Source of the DNA: Pseudomonadota bacterium
GTDB lineage: Bacteria; Pseudomonadota; Alphaproteobacteria; Rhizobiales; Devosiaceae
NCBI GenBank assembly: GCA_023431205.1
Contig: JAEYXQ010000070.1
Coordinates: 1 to 36,670 of the forward strand
DNA length: 36,670 nucleotides
Reading direction: 5' to 3'
The first letter of the stretch is position 1, and each line of letters begins with the position of its first letter. Position numbers and translations under genes: made by a program. Below, one piece after another: positions 1 through 7,256 of the stretch. The notes beneath the pieces are model-generated. The model made no database searches. It was given only the letters and a program-made list of their open reading frames with translations, and was not told the DNA's origin.

Positions 1-636
1 GCCGCACACTGGGCCAGGCTGAGTGCCGCCAATCCGCATTTGTGGGACGGGCGCATCCTCGGCGTGACGGCGCAGGCGGGTGATCCGCCGCTGGCCATTG
101 TCGACGGTGTGCTTCGCGCCGAAGCCCGGGAAGACGCCTATTCGGTGTTTCTCCACTGGCGCGACAGCGGCTTCCCCGAGATCGGCATTCGCAACGTCTT
201 CGGCTCCGCCCTGATCGCCTCCAGTGACGGCGCCTTCCTCTACGGCGTCATGGGCGGGACCACCGCCAATGCCGGCCGCGTCTATCCGCCCGGAGGCTCA
301 CTCGAGCCGAGCGACATCGATGCCGAGGGCAGGGTGGGGCTACTGGCCTCCATCGATCGCGAGCTCGAGGAGGAGACAGGCCTCACCGCAGGCGAAGCGG
401 ACCTTGGACCGTTGCTGGTGACCTTCGAGGGTGCACGGATCTCCGTCGGACGCGTGTTCCGCTTCGACGAGCCGGCCGCCAGGCTGGTGGCGCGCATCCG
501 CGCCAATCTCGAACAACAGGAGCACCGCGAGCTCGACGATGTCGTCATTGTTCGCTCCGCCGCCGACGCTGCGGCGGCCGGCGATGTCGTGCCCTATGCA
601 GCCGCCCTGGCCGATCACGGACTGGCGCAACTCTAG
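1..636 (+). CDS. NUDIX-family hydrolase, 5'-truncated by window edge
   Basis: The reading frame is open from base 1, so the true start lies upstream; the TTG at 40 is internal. The visible N-terminus (HWARLSAANPHLWDGRIL) reads like the front of a rhizobial NUDIX-like protein. A Nudix-box core RELEEETGL sits about 120 residues in, preceded by PPGG. The spacing between the glycine and the RE..EE core is longer than the canonical GX5EX7REUXEEXGU, so an insertion interrupts the box. The REUXEE core, which binds the divalent metal, is intact. The substrate cannot be told; family members hydrolyse nucleoside diphosphate derivatives. It ends with TAG at 634-636, about 100 bases before the next gene, which has its own start, so co-transcription is uncertain. 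The NUDIX call is fairly secure, the substrate unknown. Confidence 0.75.
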   Translation, partial: AAHWARLSAANPHLWDGRILGVTAQAGDPPLAIVDGVLRAEAREDAYSVFLHWRDSGFPEIGIRNVFGSALIASSDGAFLYGVMGGTTANAGRVYPPGGSLEPSDIDAEGRVGLLASIDRELEEETGLTAGEADLGPLLVTFEGARISVGRVFRFDEPAARLVARIRANLEQQEHRELDDVVIVRSAADAAAAGDVVPYAAALADHGLAQL

Positions 637-737
637 CGGTGCGGCGGCTCCGGGTCAGGACGGCGCCCATCGATCGGCAGCAAGCCTGCTAACTTCCGTC
701 GCCACGCAAGCTGGCCTAGACTGCTGGTGTTGCCTCG

Positions 738-1217
738 ATGGAGATCTGCTTGACCCTGCCTCAGTTCCCCCAGCAAGGTGGCTGCCACTGCGGTGCCGTC
801 CGCTACCGCCTCGCCGCCAGTCCGCTCAGCGTCTACAACTGCCATTGCAAGGACTGCCAGCGCTTCTCCGGCACCGGCTGGTCCATGTCGATGATTGTGC
901 GGAGCGCCGATTTCGAGGTTTCCGGCGCCACCGTGCGCTACGAGCGTACTGCCGACAGCGGCAATGTGATCTCCATGAACTTTTGCGCCCACTGCCATGG
1001 CTGGCTCTGGAATGATCCCCCGGATGGCAACGTCAAGGTCGTGCGGGCCGGCACGTTGGACGACATCGACTGGGCTCGCCCGGTGGGCAATATCTGGACC
1101 AGCAGCAAGGCGGCCTGGGCCCAAATCGACCCGGCGCTGGTGAACTTCGACAAGGGCGCAGTGGACCGGACGCCTCTGTTCGAGGCCTGGACGCGGCAGA
1201 ACGGGGCCTCGGCATGA
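738..1217 (+). CDS. GFA-family (CENP-V/GFA domain) zinc-binding protein
   Basis: A 159-residue protein with the full cysteine set of the GFA fold: GGCHCG (Cys16, Cys18), NCHCKDCQ (Cys35, Cys37, Cys40) and FCAHC (Cys83, Cys86). In the family these hold one structural and one catalytic-type zinc. The founding member was described as a glutathione-dependent formaldehyde-activating enzyme, but most homologues have no proven substrate, so only the fold is claimed. The start is ATG at 738. The stop overlaps the next start as ATGA (1214-1217), so this is the first gene of a tightly coupled three-gene set with the UPF0303 and PhzF genes. No signal peptide; probably cytosolic. The family call is secure, the function is not. 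Confidence 0.9.
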   Translation: MEICLTLPQFPQQGGCHCGAVRYRLAASPLSVYNCHCKDCQRFSGTGWSMSMIVRSADFEVSGATVRYERTADSGNVISMNFCAHCHGWLWNDPPDGNVKVVRAGTLDDIDWARPVGNIWTSSKAAWAQIDPALVNFDKGAVDRTPLFEAWTRQNGASA

Positions 1218-1711
1218 GCAACGAAGACGATATCGCTCGGGTGAAGCGCCAGGAGCAGGAACTGGTCCTGGACCGCTTCGACGAGGAGGTGGCCTTCGCC
1301 CTCGGCACCTCGGTGCGCGAGCGCGCCCTGGCCGAAGGGCTGTCGCTGGTCGTCGATGTCCGCACCTGGGACCGGCAACTGTTTTTCTCGGCCACGCCGG
1401 GCACGTCTGCCGACAATGCCGAATGGGTGCGCCGCAAGGTCAACACGGTTCGGCGCTTCCAGCGCGCCAGCTACCGCCTGGTGCTCGAGCGCGGCGAGCA
1501 GCCGTTCTCGCCGCAGTCGGGTGCTGATCCTGCCGACTACGTCATTGCCGGTGGCGGTTTCCCGATCCGGGTAAAGGGCGCTGGCATCGTGGGAGCCCTG
1601 ACCATCTCCGGTCTGCCGGGCCGCCGGGACCATGGCGTGGCAGTGGATGCCGTCTGCGATCATCTCGGCCGTTCTCGCGCCGATTATGCCCTGCCGGAGG
1701 TTGCATCGTGA
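1214..1711 (+). CDS. UPF0303 family, heme-degrading-domain (GlcG/HbpS-like) protein
   Basis: A 165-residue soluble protein that reads as a full-length UPF0303 member. It shows the family pattern of a short N-terminal helix, a central strand (LSLVVDVRTWDRQLFF), the block NAEWVRRKVNTVRRF, and a glycine-rich end with GGGFPIRVKGAGIVGALTISGLP followed by a basic/His segment, all in the usual order. The domain is related to the GlcG/HbpS (DUF336) fold, whose members bind or degrade heme in some bacteria; the function of UPF0303 itself is not established. The ATG lies inside the previous stop (ATGA) and its own stop overlaps the next GTG start (GTGA at 1708-1711), so translation is probably coupled both ways. 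No membrane segment or export signal. Confidence 0.85.
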   Translation: MSNEDDIARVKRQEQELVLDRFDEEVAFALGTSVRERALAEGLSLVVDVRTWDRQLFFSATPGTSADNAEWVRRKVNTVRRFQRASYRLVLERGEQPFSPQSGADPADYVIAGGGFPIRVKGAGIVGALTISGLPGRRDHGVAVDAVCDHLGRSRADYALPEVAS

Positions 1712-2595
1712 AGCTCAGCTATCTGCTGCTCGACGTCTTCACCGAACGTCCGCTGGCGGGCAATCCGCTCGCCGTGGTGTGCAAGGCCGAGGGGCTGCTC
1801 GACGACGAGATGCAGGCGATCGCGCGGGAGTTCAACCTCAGCGAGACCGTGTTCATCTGCAAGCCGCAGGTGGAGCGCAACACGGCACATGTGCGCATCT
1901 TCACCCCGCATGAGGAACTGCCGTTTGCGGGGCACCCCACAGTCGGTGCGGCTGTCGTCCTGGGTCTGCAGAACAAGGTGACGGCCGTGCGGATCGAAGA
2001 GAAGGTCGGGCTAGTCACCGCCTTGTTCGAGAAGGCCGACAAGCGCAGCGGAATGGCGCGCTTCGCGCTGCCGAAGCTGCCTGCACGCATTGCCGATCTG
2101 CCCGACCACCTGTCGATCGCTCAGGCGCTTGGCCTTGAGCCCGAGGATATTGGCTGCGACCGCTACAAGCCTGCCGTGTTCTCGGCCGGCGTGACCTTCC
2201 ACCTCATCCCCGTGCGCAATGCCGAAGCTCTGCGCCGGGCGAAGCCGAACTCGGCCGCCTGGAATGACGTGTTCTCGTACGAGCACCAGTCCGCCTATGT
2301 CTTCACCATGACCCCCGAGGAACCCAGCAACGACATCGCCGCGCGGATGTTCGGCATGGGCCTCGGGGAGGATCCGGGAACAGGAGCGGCCGCGGCGGCG
2401 CTGATCGGCCTCCTGGCCGAGCACGATCCGCTGGCCAATAGCCAGTCCGACATGGTGCTCCGGCAGGGCCAGGAGATGGGCCGCCCCTGTCGCATCACCA
2501 TCCAGTTGCGCAAGGAAAATGACGTGCTGACGCATGGCGCCATCGGAGGGCAGGCGGTGATCGTCGGCGAGGGCACGCTCGACCTCGGCAACTAA
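1708..2595 (+). CDS. PhzF-family isomerase/epimerase-like protein
   Basis: A 295-residue protein with PhzF hallmarks: an N-terminal DVFTERPLAGNPLAVV, the catalytic-type glutamate in NLSETVFI (Glu46), TPHEELPFAGHPTVGAA, and a second-half glycine-rich GLGEDPGTGAAAAAL. PhzF-fold enzymes are two-domain proteins related to diaminopimelate epimerase. Phenazine PhzF isomerises dihydro-3-hydroxyanthranilate, but most homologues have no assigned substrate and no other phenazine gene is present, so phenazine synthesis should not be inferred. The start is GTG at 1708, forced by the GTGA overlap with the preceding stop. It is the last gene of the 738-2595 set. The family is secure, the substrate unknown. 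Confidence 0.9.
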   Translation: MKLSYLLLDVFTERPLAGNPLAVVCKAEGLLDDEMQAIAREFNLSETVFICKPQVERNTAHVRIFTPHEELPFAGHPTVGAAVVLGLQNKVTAVRIEEKVGLVTALFEKADKRSGMARFALPKLPARIADLPDHLSIAQALGLEPEDIGCDRYKPAVFSAGVTFHLIPVRNAEALRRAKPNSAAWNDVFSYEHQSAYVFTMTPEEPSNDIAARMFGMGLGEDPGTGAAAAALIGLLAEHDPLANSQSDMVLRQGQEMGRPCRITIQLRKENDVLTHGAIGGQAVIVGEGTLDLGN

Positions 2596-2603
2596 AGCAG
2601 CAT

Positions 2604-2617
2604 TAACCTTCGGGTTA
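2604..2617 (+). terminator. small TTCG-loop hairpin after the PhzF gene
   Basis: A five-base perfect stem (TAACC/GGTTA) closed by a TTCG tetraloop, nine bases after the PhzF stop. There is no T-tract, so it may be a weak terminator or an mRNA 3'-end stabiliser. The same bases also read TTAA-N7-GTTA, loosely like a CtrA box; see the CtrA-box finding. Confidence 0.3.
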
Positions 2618-2675
2618 CCATTCAGTTGTGAACGGTCAGCCGAGGGCGCATTGCTCAGGGGTCGTTGAGGGCCTC

Positions 2676-3737
2676 ATGCCACAGAGCCGTCTTGGGAACA
2701 TCGATGCGCTGCGCGGGGCCGCTGCTTTGGCAGTGTTCGTCCAGCACGCCCTGATGAACATCGAGCATGGCAGCAGTTCGGGCCCGATCTGGGCGCTGGC
2801 ACACTGGACGCTCAACACCATCGACCTCGGCCGGCTGGGCGTGGTCGTGTTCTTTCTGATCAGCGGCTTTGTCGTGCCGTTCAGCATCAAGCCGGACCGG
2901 CCAGTCCTCCGCTTTGCGGTGTCGCGCGTGTTCCGGCTCTACCCGGCCTTCTGGGTCTCGCTGCTTATGGCGGCATTGGTGATGGCAGCAGCCGGCAAGC
3001 CACCAGGGCTGATGCAGGCGCTTGCCAATGCCAGCATGGCCGCCACGATACTGGGCGAAGACTGGATGGTGGGTGTCTACTGGACGCTGTTCATAGAGAT
3101 GCTGTTCTACGGTCTCGTTGCCACCCTGTTTGTCACCGTCATGCTGTACCGGCCGCTGGTGATCGCGGGGTGCGCCGTGGTGCTGGCGCTCACCACGCTG
3201 ATACCAATTGCGATGCCGGAGGGGCCGCTGCCGGTACAGTATATCGGGCTGCACCTCTCCGTACTGTTCTGCGGGTTGCTCTTGCGCCTCGGTCTGATCG
3301 AGGGACAACGATCCGCACTCGTGCTAGCCGGCATCGTCGTAGCCTTGCAGTTGGTGGCGGCGTTTGTTGCTGCCGGCTATGCGCTTGAGACCGAACACGG
3401 CTTTGCCGCCTACAGCGTCAGCGGGACCCTGCTGGCCTATGGTCTTGGCTTCGCCGCGTTTGTCGCCGTCGCCGTGCTGGTGCCGCCGAGTACGCGAAGC
3501 CTCGCCCATCTCGCTGCGATCAGCTACTCGGTCTATCTGCTGCACGAGGTGGTGAACGCCGCGCTTGGGCTGGTGCTGCCGCCCACGGGGGGCTGGCTCG
3601 ACCTGGTCGGTGTCGGTCTCAGCCTCGCGCTGACGCTGGCCGCCGCCCAACTGGTCCACGCCTATGTCGAGCGCCCCGGCATGGCACTGGGGCGACAGCT
3701 GCTGGGTGGCCGACCAGCCAAGCTGGCCACGGCCTAG
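2676..3737 (+). CDS. integral-membrane acyltransferase (Acyltransferase_3 / OafA-like)
   Basis: A 353-residue polytopic protein. It begins with the family signature RLGNIDALRGAAALAVFVQHA, where the RG and the following His form the usual active-site start. VVVFFLISGFVVPFS and RVFRLYPAFWVSLLMAA follow, then about eight more hydrophobic segments. Such proteins acylate sugars of surface polysaccharide, lipopolysaccharide or Nod-factor-type molecules at the inner membrane; the acceptor here is unknown. I prefer ATG 2676 over the in-frame GTG at 2628 because GAGG lies at the right distance upstream and the 16 extra residues are unlike the family. It stands alone between the PhzF gene and leuA, with an inverted repeat after its stop. 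Confidence 0.88.
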   Translation: MPQSRLGNIDALRGAAALAVFVQHALMNIEHGSSSGPIWALAHWTLNTIDLGRLGVVVFFLISGFVVPFSIKPDRPVLRFAVSRVFRLYPAFWVSLLMAALVMAAAGKPPGLMQALANASMAATILGEDWMVGVYWTLFIEMLFYGLVATLFVTVMLYRPLVIAGCAVVLALTTLIPIAMPEGPLPVQYIGLHLSVLFCGLLLRLGLIEGQRSALVLAGIVVALQLVAAFVAAGYALETEHGFAAYSVSGTLLAYGLGFAAFVAVAVLVPPSTRSLAHLAAISYSVYLLHEVVNAALGLVLPPTGGWLDLVGVGLSLALTLAAAQLVHAYVERPGMALGRQLLGGRPAKLATA

Positions 3738-3741
3738 CGCT

Positions 3742-3759
3742 CAAATCCGAACGGATTTG
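3742..3759 (+). terminator. inverted repeat after the acyltransferase gene
   Basis: CAAATCCG-AA-CGGATTTG is a perfect eight-base inverted repeat four bases after the acyltransferase stop. The 3' arm ends in ATTTG but no longer T-run follows. It probably separates the acyltransferase transcript from the leuA leader. Confidence 0.45.
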
Positions 3760-3832
3760 CCCCCGACGGTCTTGCAACGGCCTGCCGATTGGCGCATTGT
3801 TTCCGCAGGACAAGTGTACCAGAGCGTACTTG

Positions 3833-3955
3833 ATGCAGCGCCCCCGCGCCAAAGCCATTGCCATCGCACAACAGCAGGTTCTTCGGACCCGGCTGGCGAT
3901 TGCCGCCGGCCTGCTGCTGCTCCCCGCGCTTCTTCTCCTTCTTATCAGCCCCTGA
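3833..3955 (+). CDS. leuL: leucine-rich leader peptide upstream of leuA
   Basis: An open frame of 40 codons (ATG 3833, TGA 3953-3955) ends 114 bases before leuA. Residues 27-37 read LLLLPALLLLL, nine leucines in eleven codons, written with mixed CTG, CTC and CTT codons; the peptide has eleven leucines in all. It starts MQRPRAKAIAIAQQQ and ends ISP. A leucine run just before the stop and directly upstream of the first leucine-pathway gene is the classical design of a leu attenuator, in which ribosome stalling on Leu codons senses charged tRNA-Leu. No strong Shine-Dalgarno sequence is obvious before the ATG. An alternative reading is a small membrane peptide, but the position argues for a leader. 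The symbol is used by analogy with enterobacterial leuL. Confidence 0.7.
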   Translation: MQRPRAKAIAIAQQQVLRTRLAIAAGLLLLPALLLLLISP

Positions 3956-4060
3956 TCACCGGCAGCTCGAACACCGAGCGGGTCGTCAGGGGAGTGTGCC
4001 ATCAACCGAACATCGAAACGTGTCCGGTCCAGCGAGCCATTGCCTCGGGGCCGATAGGAA
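3949..4060 (+). promoter_or_regulatory. putative leu attenuator, competing RNA stems between leader peptide and leuA
   Basis: CCCCTGA (3949-3955, containing the leader stop) can pair perfectly with TCAGGGG (3986-3992). Inside it, GCTCG (3965-3969) pairs with CGAGC (3975-3979). The same GCTCG could instead pair with a second CGAGC at 4033-4037, and CCGAG (3974-3978) with CTCGG (4044-4048), close to the leuA ribosome-binding site AGGA (4056-4059). These pairings exclude one another, as attenuation needs. I see no U-tract, so the output could be Rho-dependent termination or masking of the leuA ribosome-binding site. The structures are visible; the mechanism is inferred. Confidence 0.5.
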
Positions 4061-4069
4061 AGAGCTGAT

Positions 4070-5635
4070 ATGTCCGCCACCACCAGCAACAGCAACAAAG
4101 AGCGCGTCTTCATCTTCGACACCACGCTGCGCGACGGCGAGCAATCGCCCGGCGCAACGATGACCCTCGAGGAGAAGCTGCAGGTTGCCGAGACGCTCGA
4201 CGAAATGGGCGTCGACATCATCGAGGCCGGCTTCCCGATCGCCTCAAACGGCGATTTCGAAGCGGTCGTCGCTGTCGCCAGGCAGGTCAAGCGCGCAACC
4301 GTCGCCGGCCTCGCCCGCGCCATCCCGGCCGACATCGACCGGGCAGGGGAGGCGGTGCGGCATGCTCAGCGCGGTCGCATCCACACTTTTGTGTCGACCT
4401 CGCCGATCCATCTCGCGCACCAGATGAAGAAGACCGAGGACGAGGTCATCGAGATCATCGCTCGCACGGTGGCGCAGGCTCGCAACCTGATCGACGATGT
4501 CGAGTGGTCGGCCATGGATGCTACCCGCACCCCCATCGAGTTCCTGAAGCGGTGTGTCGAGACCGCGATCAAGGCGGGCGCCACCACCATCAACCTGCCA
4601 GATACGGTTGGCTATGCAGTGCCCGACGAGCACTTCCGCATGTTCAGGACCATCATCGAAAGCGTGCCTGGCGCCGACAAGGCGATCTTCTCGGTCCACT
4701 GCCATGACGATCTCGGCATGGCTGTGGCCAACTCTCTGGCCGGCGTCGCCGGCGGCGCCCGCCAGATAGAATGTACCATCAACGGGCTCGGCGAGCGGGC
4801 CGGCAACGCCGCGCTCGAGGAAGTGGTGATGGCGCTGCGCACCCGCGGCGACGCCATGCCCTTCTTCACCGAAGTGGAATCGACGCACCTGGCGCGCGCC
4901 AGCAAGGTGGTGTCGGCCGCTTCCAACTTCCCGGTTCAGTACAACAAGGCCATCGTGGGCAAGAACGCCTTCGCCCACGAGAGCGGTATCCACCAGGACG
5001 GCATGCTGAAGAATGCCGAGACCTACGAGATCATGACCCCCGCCAGCGTCGGCATCAAGGAAACCACGCTGGTGATGGGCAAGCATTCCGGCCGCGCCGC
5101 CTTCAAGGACAAGCTGCGCGAGCTGGGCTACGAACTCGGCGACAACGCGTTCCAGGAAGCCTTCCAGCGCTTCAAGGACCTCGCTGACCGCAAGAAGCAC
5201 GTCTACGACGCCGACATCATCGCGCTGGTCGATGACGAGGTCGGTTCCGTCGGCGACCGCATCCGGCTCGTCGACATGGAAGTGGTGTCGAAGACCGGGG
5301 GTACCCACCGGTGCAATCTCGTCCTGTCCATTGACGGGGAGGAGAGTGCGGTGACGGTGGAAGGCACCGGCTCGGTGGACGCCATCTTCAACGCCATCAA
5401 GCAGGGCACCGGCCAGGAGCCTCACCTGGTGCTCTATGCCGTCGACGGCGTGACCGGCGGTACCGATGCGCAGGCCTCTGCCCATGTCCGTCTCGAGATG
5501 AATGGCCGTATCGCCTCCGGCAATGCCGCCGAGCCCGATACGCTGGTGGCCTCCGCCCGAGCCTACCTCAATGCGCTCAACCGCGTGATGATCGAGCGCG
5601 GCGCCTCCGCCCAAGGCGCACTCGCCGCCAGCTGA
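4070..5635 (+). CDS. leuA: 2-isopropylmalate synthase
   Basis: Condenses acetyl-CoA with 2-oxoisovalerate, the first committed step of leucine synthesis. The 521-residue protein has the HMGL-like TIM-barrel start FDTTLRDGEQSPGA with catalytic Arg21-Asp22. The HCHDD metal ligands lie in FSVHCHDDLGMAVANS, followed by NGLGERAGNAALEEVV. A linker contains NAFAHESGIHQDGMLKN and GKHSGRAAF, and a C-terminal regulatory domain covers roughly residues 390-510, where leucine inhibits the family. Length and order match long-form LeuA. Start ATG 4070 has AGGA upstream. Expression is probably controlled by the leader peptide at 3833-3955. It is convergent with the aminotransferase gene, with a strong inverted repeat between them. 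Confidence 0.96.
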   Translation: MSATTSNSNKERVFIFDTTLRDGEQSPGATMTLEEKLQVAETLDEMGVDIIEAGFPIASNGDFEAVVAVARQVKRATVAGLARAIPADIDRAGEAVRHAQRGRIHTFVSTSPIHLAHQMKKTEDEVIEIIARTVAQARNLIDDVEWSAMDATRTPIEFLKRCVETAIKAGATTINLPDTVGYAVPDEHFRMFRTIIESVPGADKAIFSVHCHDDLGMAVANSLAGVAGGARQIECTINGLGERAGNAALEEVVMALRTRGDAMPFFTEVESTHLARASKVVSAASNFPVQYNKAIVGKNAFAHESGIHQDGMLKNAETYEIMTPASVGIKETTLVMGKHSGRAAFKDKLRELGYELGDNAFQEAFQRFKDLADRKKHVYDADIIALVDDEVGSVGDRIRLVDMEVVSKTGGTHRCNLVLSIDGEESAVTVEGTGSVDAIFNAIKQGTGQEPHLVLYAVDGVTGGTDAQASAHVRLEMNGRIASGNAAEPDTLVASARAYLNALNRVMIERGASAQGALAAS

Positions 5636-5642
5636 TGCGATA

Positions 5643-5664
5643 CGGCGCCGGGTGACCGGCGCCG
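5643..5664. terminator. bidirectional terminator-like hairpin between leuA and the aminotransferase gene
   Basis: A perfect nine-base GC-rich stem (CGGCGCCGG/CCGGCGCCG) with a GTGA loop begins eight bases after the leuA stop and ends 13 bases before the end of the converging gene. No T-tract on either strand. Its position between convergent stops fits a shared terminator. Confidence 0.6.
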
Positions 5665-5676
5665 ACCAGTGCGCTG

Positions 5677-6777
5677 CTAGCCGAGTTCCGCCAGCACTTC
5701 ACCGAGCGTCTGATCCAGCAACTGCCGGTCCGCTTGTGTGCCGGCACTGATCCGTATGTGGTGATCCAGCCCTGGCGCTGCGGGCTTGCGGATGAAGACG
5801 CCCCGGCGGGCAAGGCCCTCCAGAATGGCAACGGCATAGGCTGCGTCACGACCGCAGTTCACCGCAAGGAAGTTGGTCGCCGTCGGCAGCGGCGCAAGGC
5901 CATGTCGAAGGACTATTGCCGCTGTGTCCTCAAGAGCATCCTGCACCGCCGCCACCGCCCCACGCAGGTGCGTCTGGTCGGCCAGTGCCGCGATGGCGCC
6001 CGCCTGCGCCATGTTGCTGATGCCGAAGTGGTTGCGGATCCGGTCGAATGGTCCCACCGCATCGGGGTGCCCGATGACATAGCCCACCCGGGCGCCGGCC
6101 ATGCCATAGGCCTTGGAGAAGGTCCGCATGCGCAGCAGATTGCGCCGTTCAAGGTCGAACGGGGGCAGGGTGCCCTCCGGCGCGAACTCGCCATAGGCCT
6201 CATCGAGCACGATCATCGTGGATTCTGGCACATCGCCGATGAACCGCTCCACCGCCTCTGCGTCCCACCAACTGCCCATCGGGTTGTCGGGGTTGGCGAG
6301 GTAGACCATTGCGGCTGCGGTTGCGTGGGCCGCGGCGGCCAGCGCGTCCAGATCCTCATGAACGCCACGAAACGGCACGGTGTGCAGCAACGCCCCATAG
6401 CCGGCCACGTGGTAGTGGAAGGTGGGGTAGCCGCCCAGCGAAGACAGCACCGTGTTCCCGGGTGCCGCGTAGAGGCGCACGGCCATTCCCAGGATCGCGT
6501 CCACGCCTTCGCCCGGCATCACCGCGGCGGGCGGGATGTGGTGGTGTGCCGCGATCGCCGCGCGTAGGTCGTGGTTTTCCGGGTCGCCATAGTGCCAGCT
6601 GTCCGCAGCGGCAGCGCGCATCGCCGCCAACGTCGCCGGTGAAGGGCCGAAAGGGTTCTCGTTGGCGCCGATGCGTGCCCGAAGCGGCACGCCGCTGTTG
6701 CGGGCAATGCTCTCCGGCCCGACGAAGGGCACGGTCTCGGGGAGCCGAGCGACGATGGGTGTCAGGCGAGGGGGCAC
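5677..6777 (-). CDS. HisC-like PLP-dependent aminotransferase (histidinol-phosphate aminotransferase family)
   Basis: A 366-residue fold-type-I aminotransferase. Visible are GANENPFGPSP near residue 40, the substrate loop GYPTF, NPDNPMG (Asn163 region), VLDEAYGEF (Asp192, Tyr195), the PLP lysine in TFSKAYGMAGARVGY (Lys222), and a late RISAGT with the carboxylate-binding Arg. These match histidinol-phosphate aminotransferase and its relatives, which also handle aromatic amino acids. No other his gene is nearby, so the substrate is uncertain and no symbol is given. The start is a GTG at 6777; the next in-frame Met is past residue 50 and would remove conserved sequence. No good ribosome-binding site is seen before it. 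It is transcribed toward leuA and ends at a shared hairpin. Confidence 0.88.
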   Translation of the reverse strand: MPPRLTPIVARLPETVPFVGPESIARNSGVPLRARIGANENPFGPSPATLAAMRAAAADSWHYGDPENHDLRAAIAAHHHIPPAAVMPGEGVDAILGMAVRLYAAPGNTVLSSLGGYPTFHYHVAGYGALLHTVPFRGVHEDLDALAAAAHATAAAMVYLANPDNPMGSWWDAEAVERFIGDVPESTMIVLDEAYGEFAPEGTLPPFDLERRNLLRMRTFSKAYGMAGARVGYVIGHPDAVGPFDRIRNHFGISNMAQAGAIAALADQTHLRGAVAAVQDALEDTAAIVLRHGLAPLPTATNFLAVNCGRDAAYAVAILEGLARRGVFIRKPAAPGLDHHIRISAGTQADRQLLDQTLGEVLAELG

Positions 6778-7019
6778 GGTCTGGTCCGGTCAAGGTTGAG
6801 GGAGGAGCTAAGCGCCGGTGGCGATTTTGCACAAGTCCGGGGCGTGTGTCCGCGTCCGCACCACCCGGATTTTGGGCGCCTTCAACCACTTGTTCAACGG
6901 GCGGGATTTTCATCAAATCCGCCGTACTCTGGTGAGAAGCCGACAAGCATGGCGGCGCACCTTTGCGTTCGCGTCCTCCGACGATTCGTGCCTATTCCCT
7001 CTTGCAATGGAGCGTGTGA

Positions 7020-7223
7020 ATGCTGCCTACCTATGTTCTCGCGCGCGATCACCTGCAGCGTGCCGCCACCATCCTGGCCGGCTCAGATCACCAGTCCCGG
7101 CAGATCCGCTACATCATCGAACGCACTATCTCTCTGCTCGAAGACATCCGCCCCGAACCGGCCCGCCCGGCCAGCAATGTGCTGGATTTCGCCGCCTTCC
7201 GCGAACGGAACGAGCAGGCCTGA
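7020..7223 (+). CDS. small hypothetical protein (67 aa)
   Basis: A 67-residue frame starting MLPTYVLARDHLQRAATIL and ending VLDFAAFRERNEQA. It has GGAG at 7009-7012, seven bases before the ATG, which is better placed than for many annotated genes. The sequence is helical, charged and free of membrane segments or cysteines: two amphipathic helices, then a short Pro-rich linker and an acidic/aromatic tail. I do not recognise the family and assign no function. The 240 bases upstream hold no gene; they contain an imperfect hairpin around 6901-6924 and probably the promoters for this gene and the leftward aminotransferase gene. It converges on the MscS gene with a hairpin between them. Confidence 0.65.
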   Translation: MLPTYVLARDHLQRAATILAGSDHQSRQIRYIIERTISLLEDIRPEPARPASNVLDFAAFRERNEQA

Positions 7224-7228
7224 CAATC

Positions 7229-7253
7229 TGGTCCGGCGCGTGAGTGCCGGCCA
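7229..7253. terminator. hairpin between convergent small-protein and MscS genes
   Basis: TGG-T-CCGGC pairs with GCCGG-CCA across an eight-base loop, with one bulged T. Flanking GGCCTG (7217-7222) and CAGGCC (7252-7257) add a competing outer pairing. No T-tract. The spot between two convergent stops suggests a shared terminator. Confidence 0.45.
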
Positions 7254-7256
7254 GGC

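Noticed and set aside
1708..2595. Phenazine biosynthesis locus suggested by the PhzF-type gene
   Set aside because: No other phz gene is present; PhzF-fold proteins are widespread and mostly unrelated to phenazines.
4244..5614. 456-codon minus-strand frame opposite leuA
   Set aside because: Shadow of leuA codon bias; no recognisable protein features.
6778..7019. Additional protein gene in the gap before the small 67-residue protein
   Set aside because: Frames crossing this region are Arg/Pro/Ser-rich, overlap the real genes on either side and lack ribosome-binding sites.
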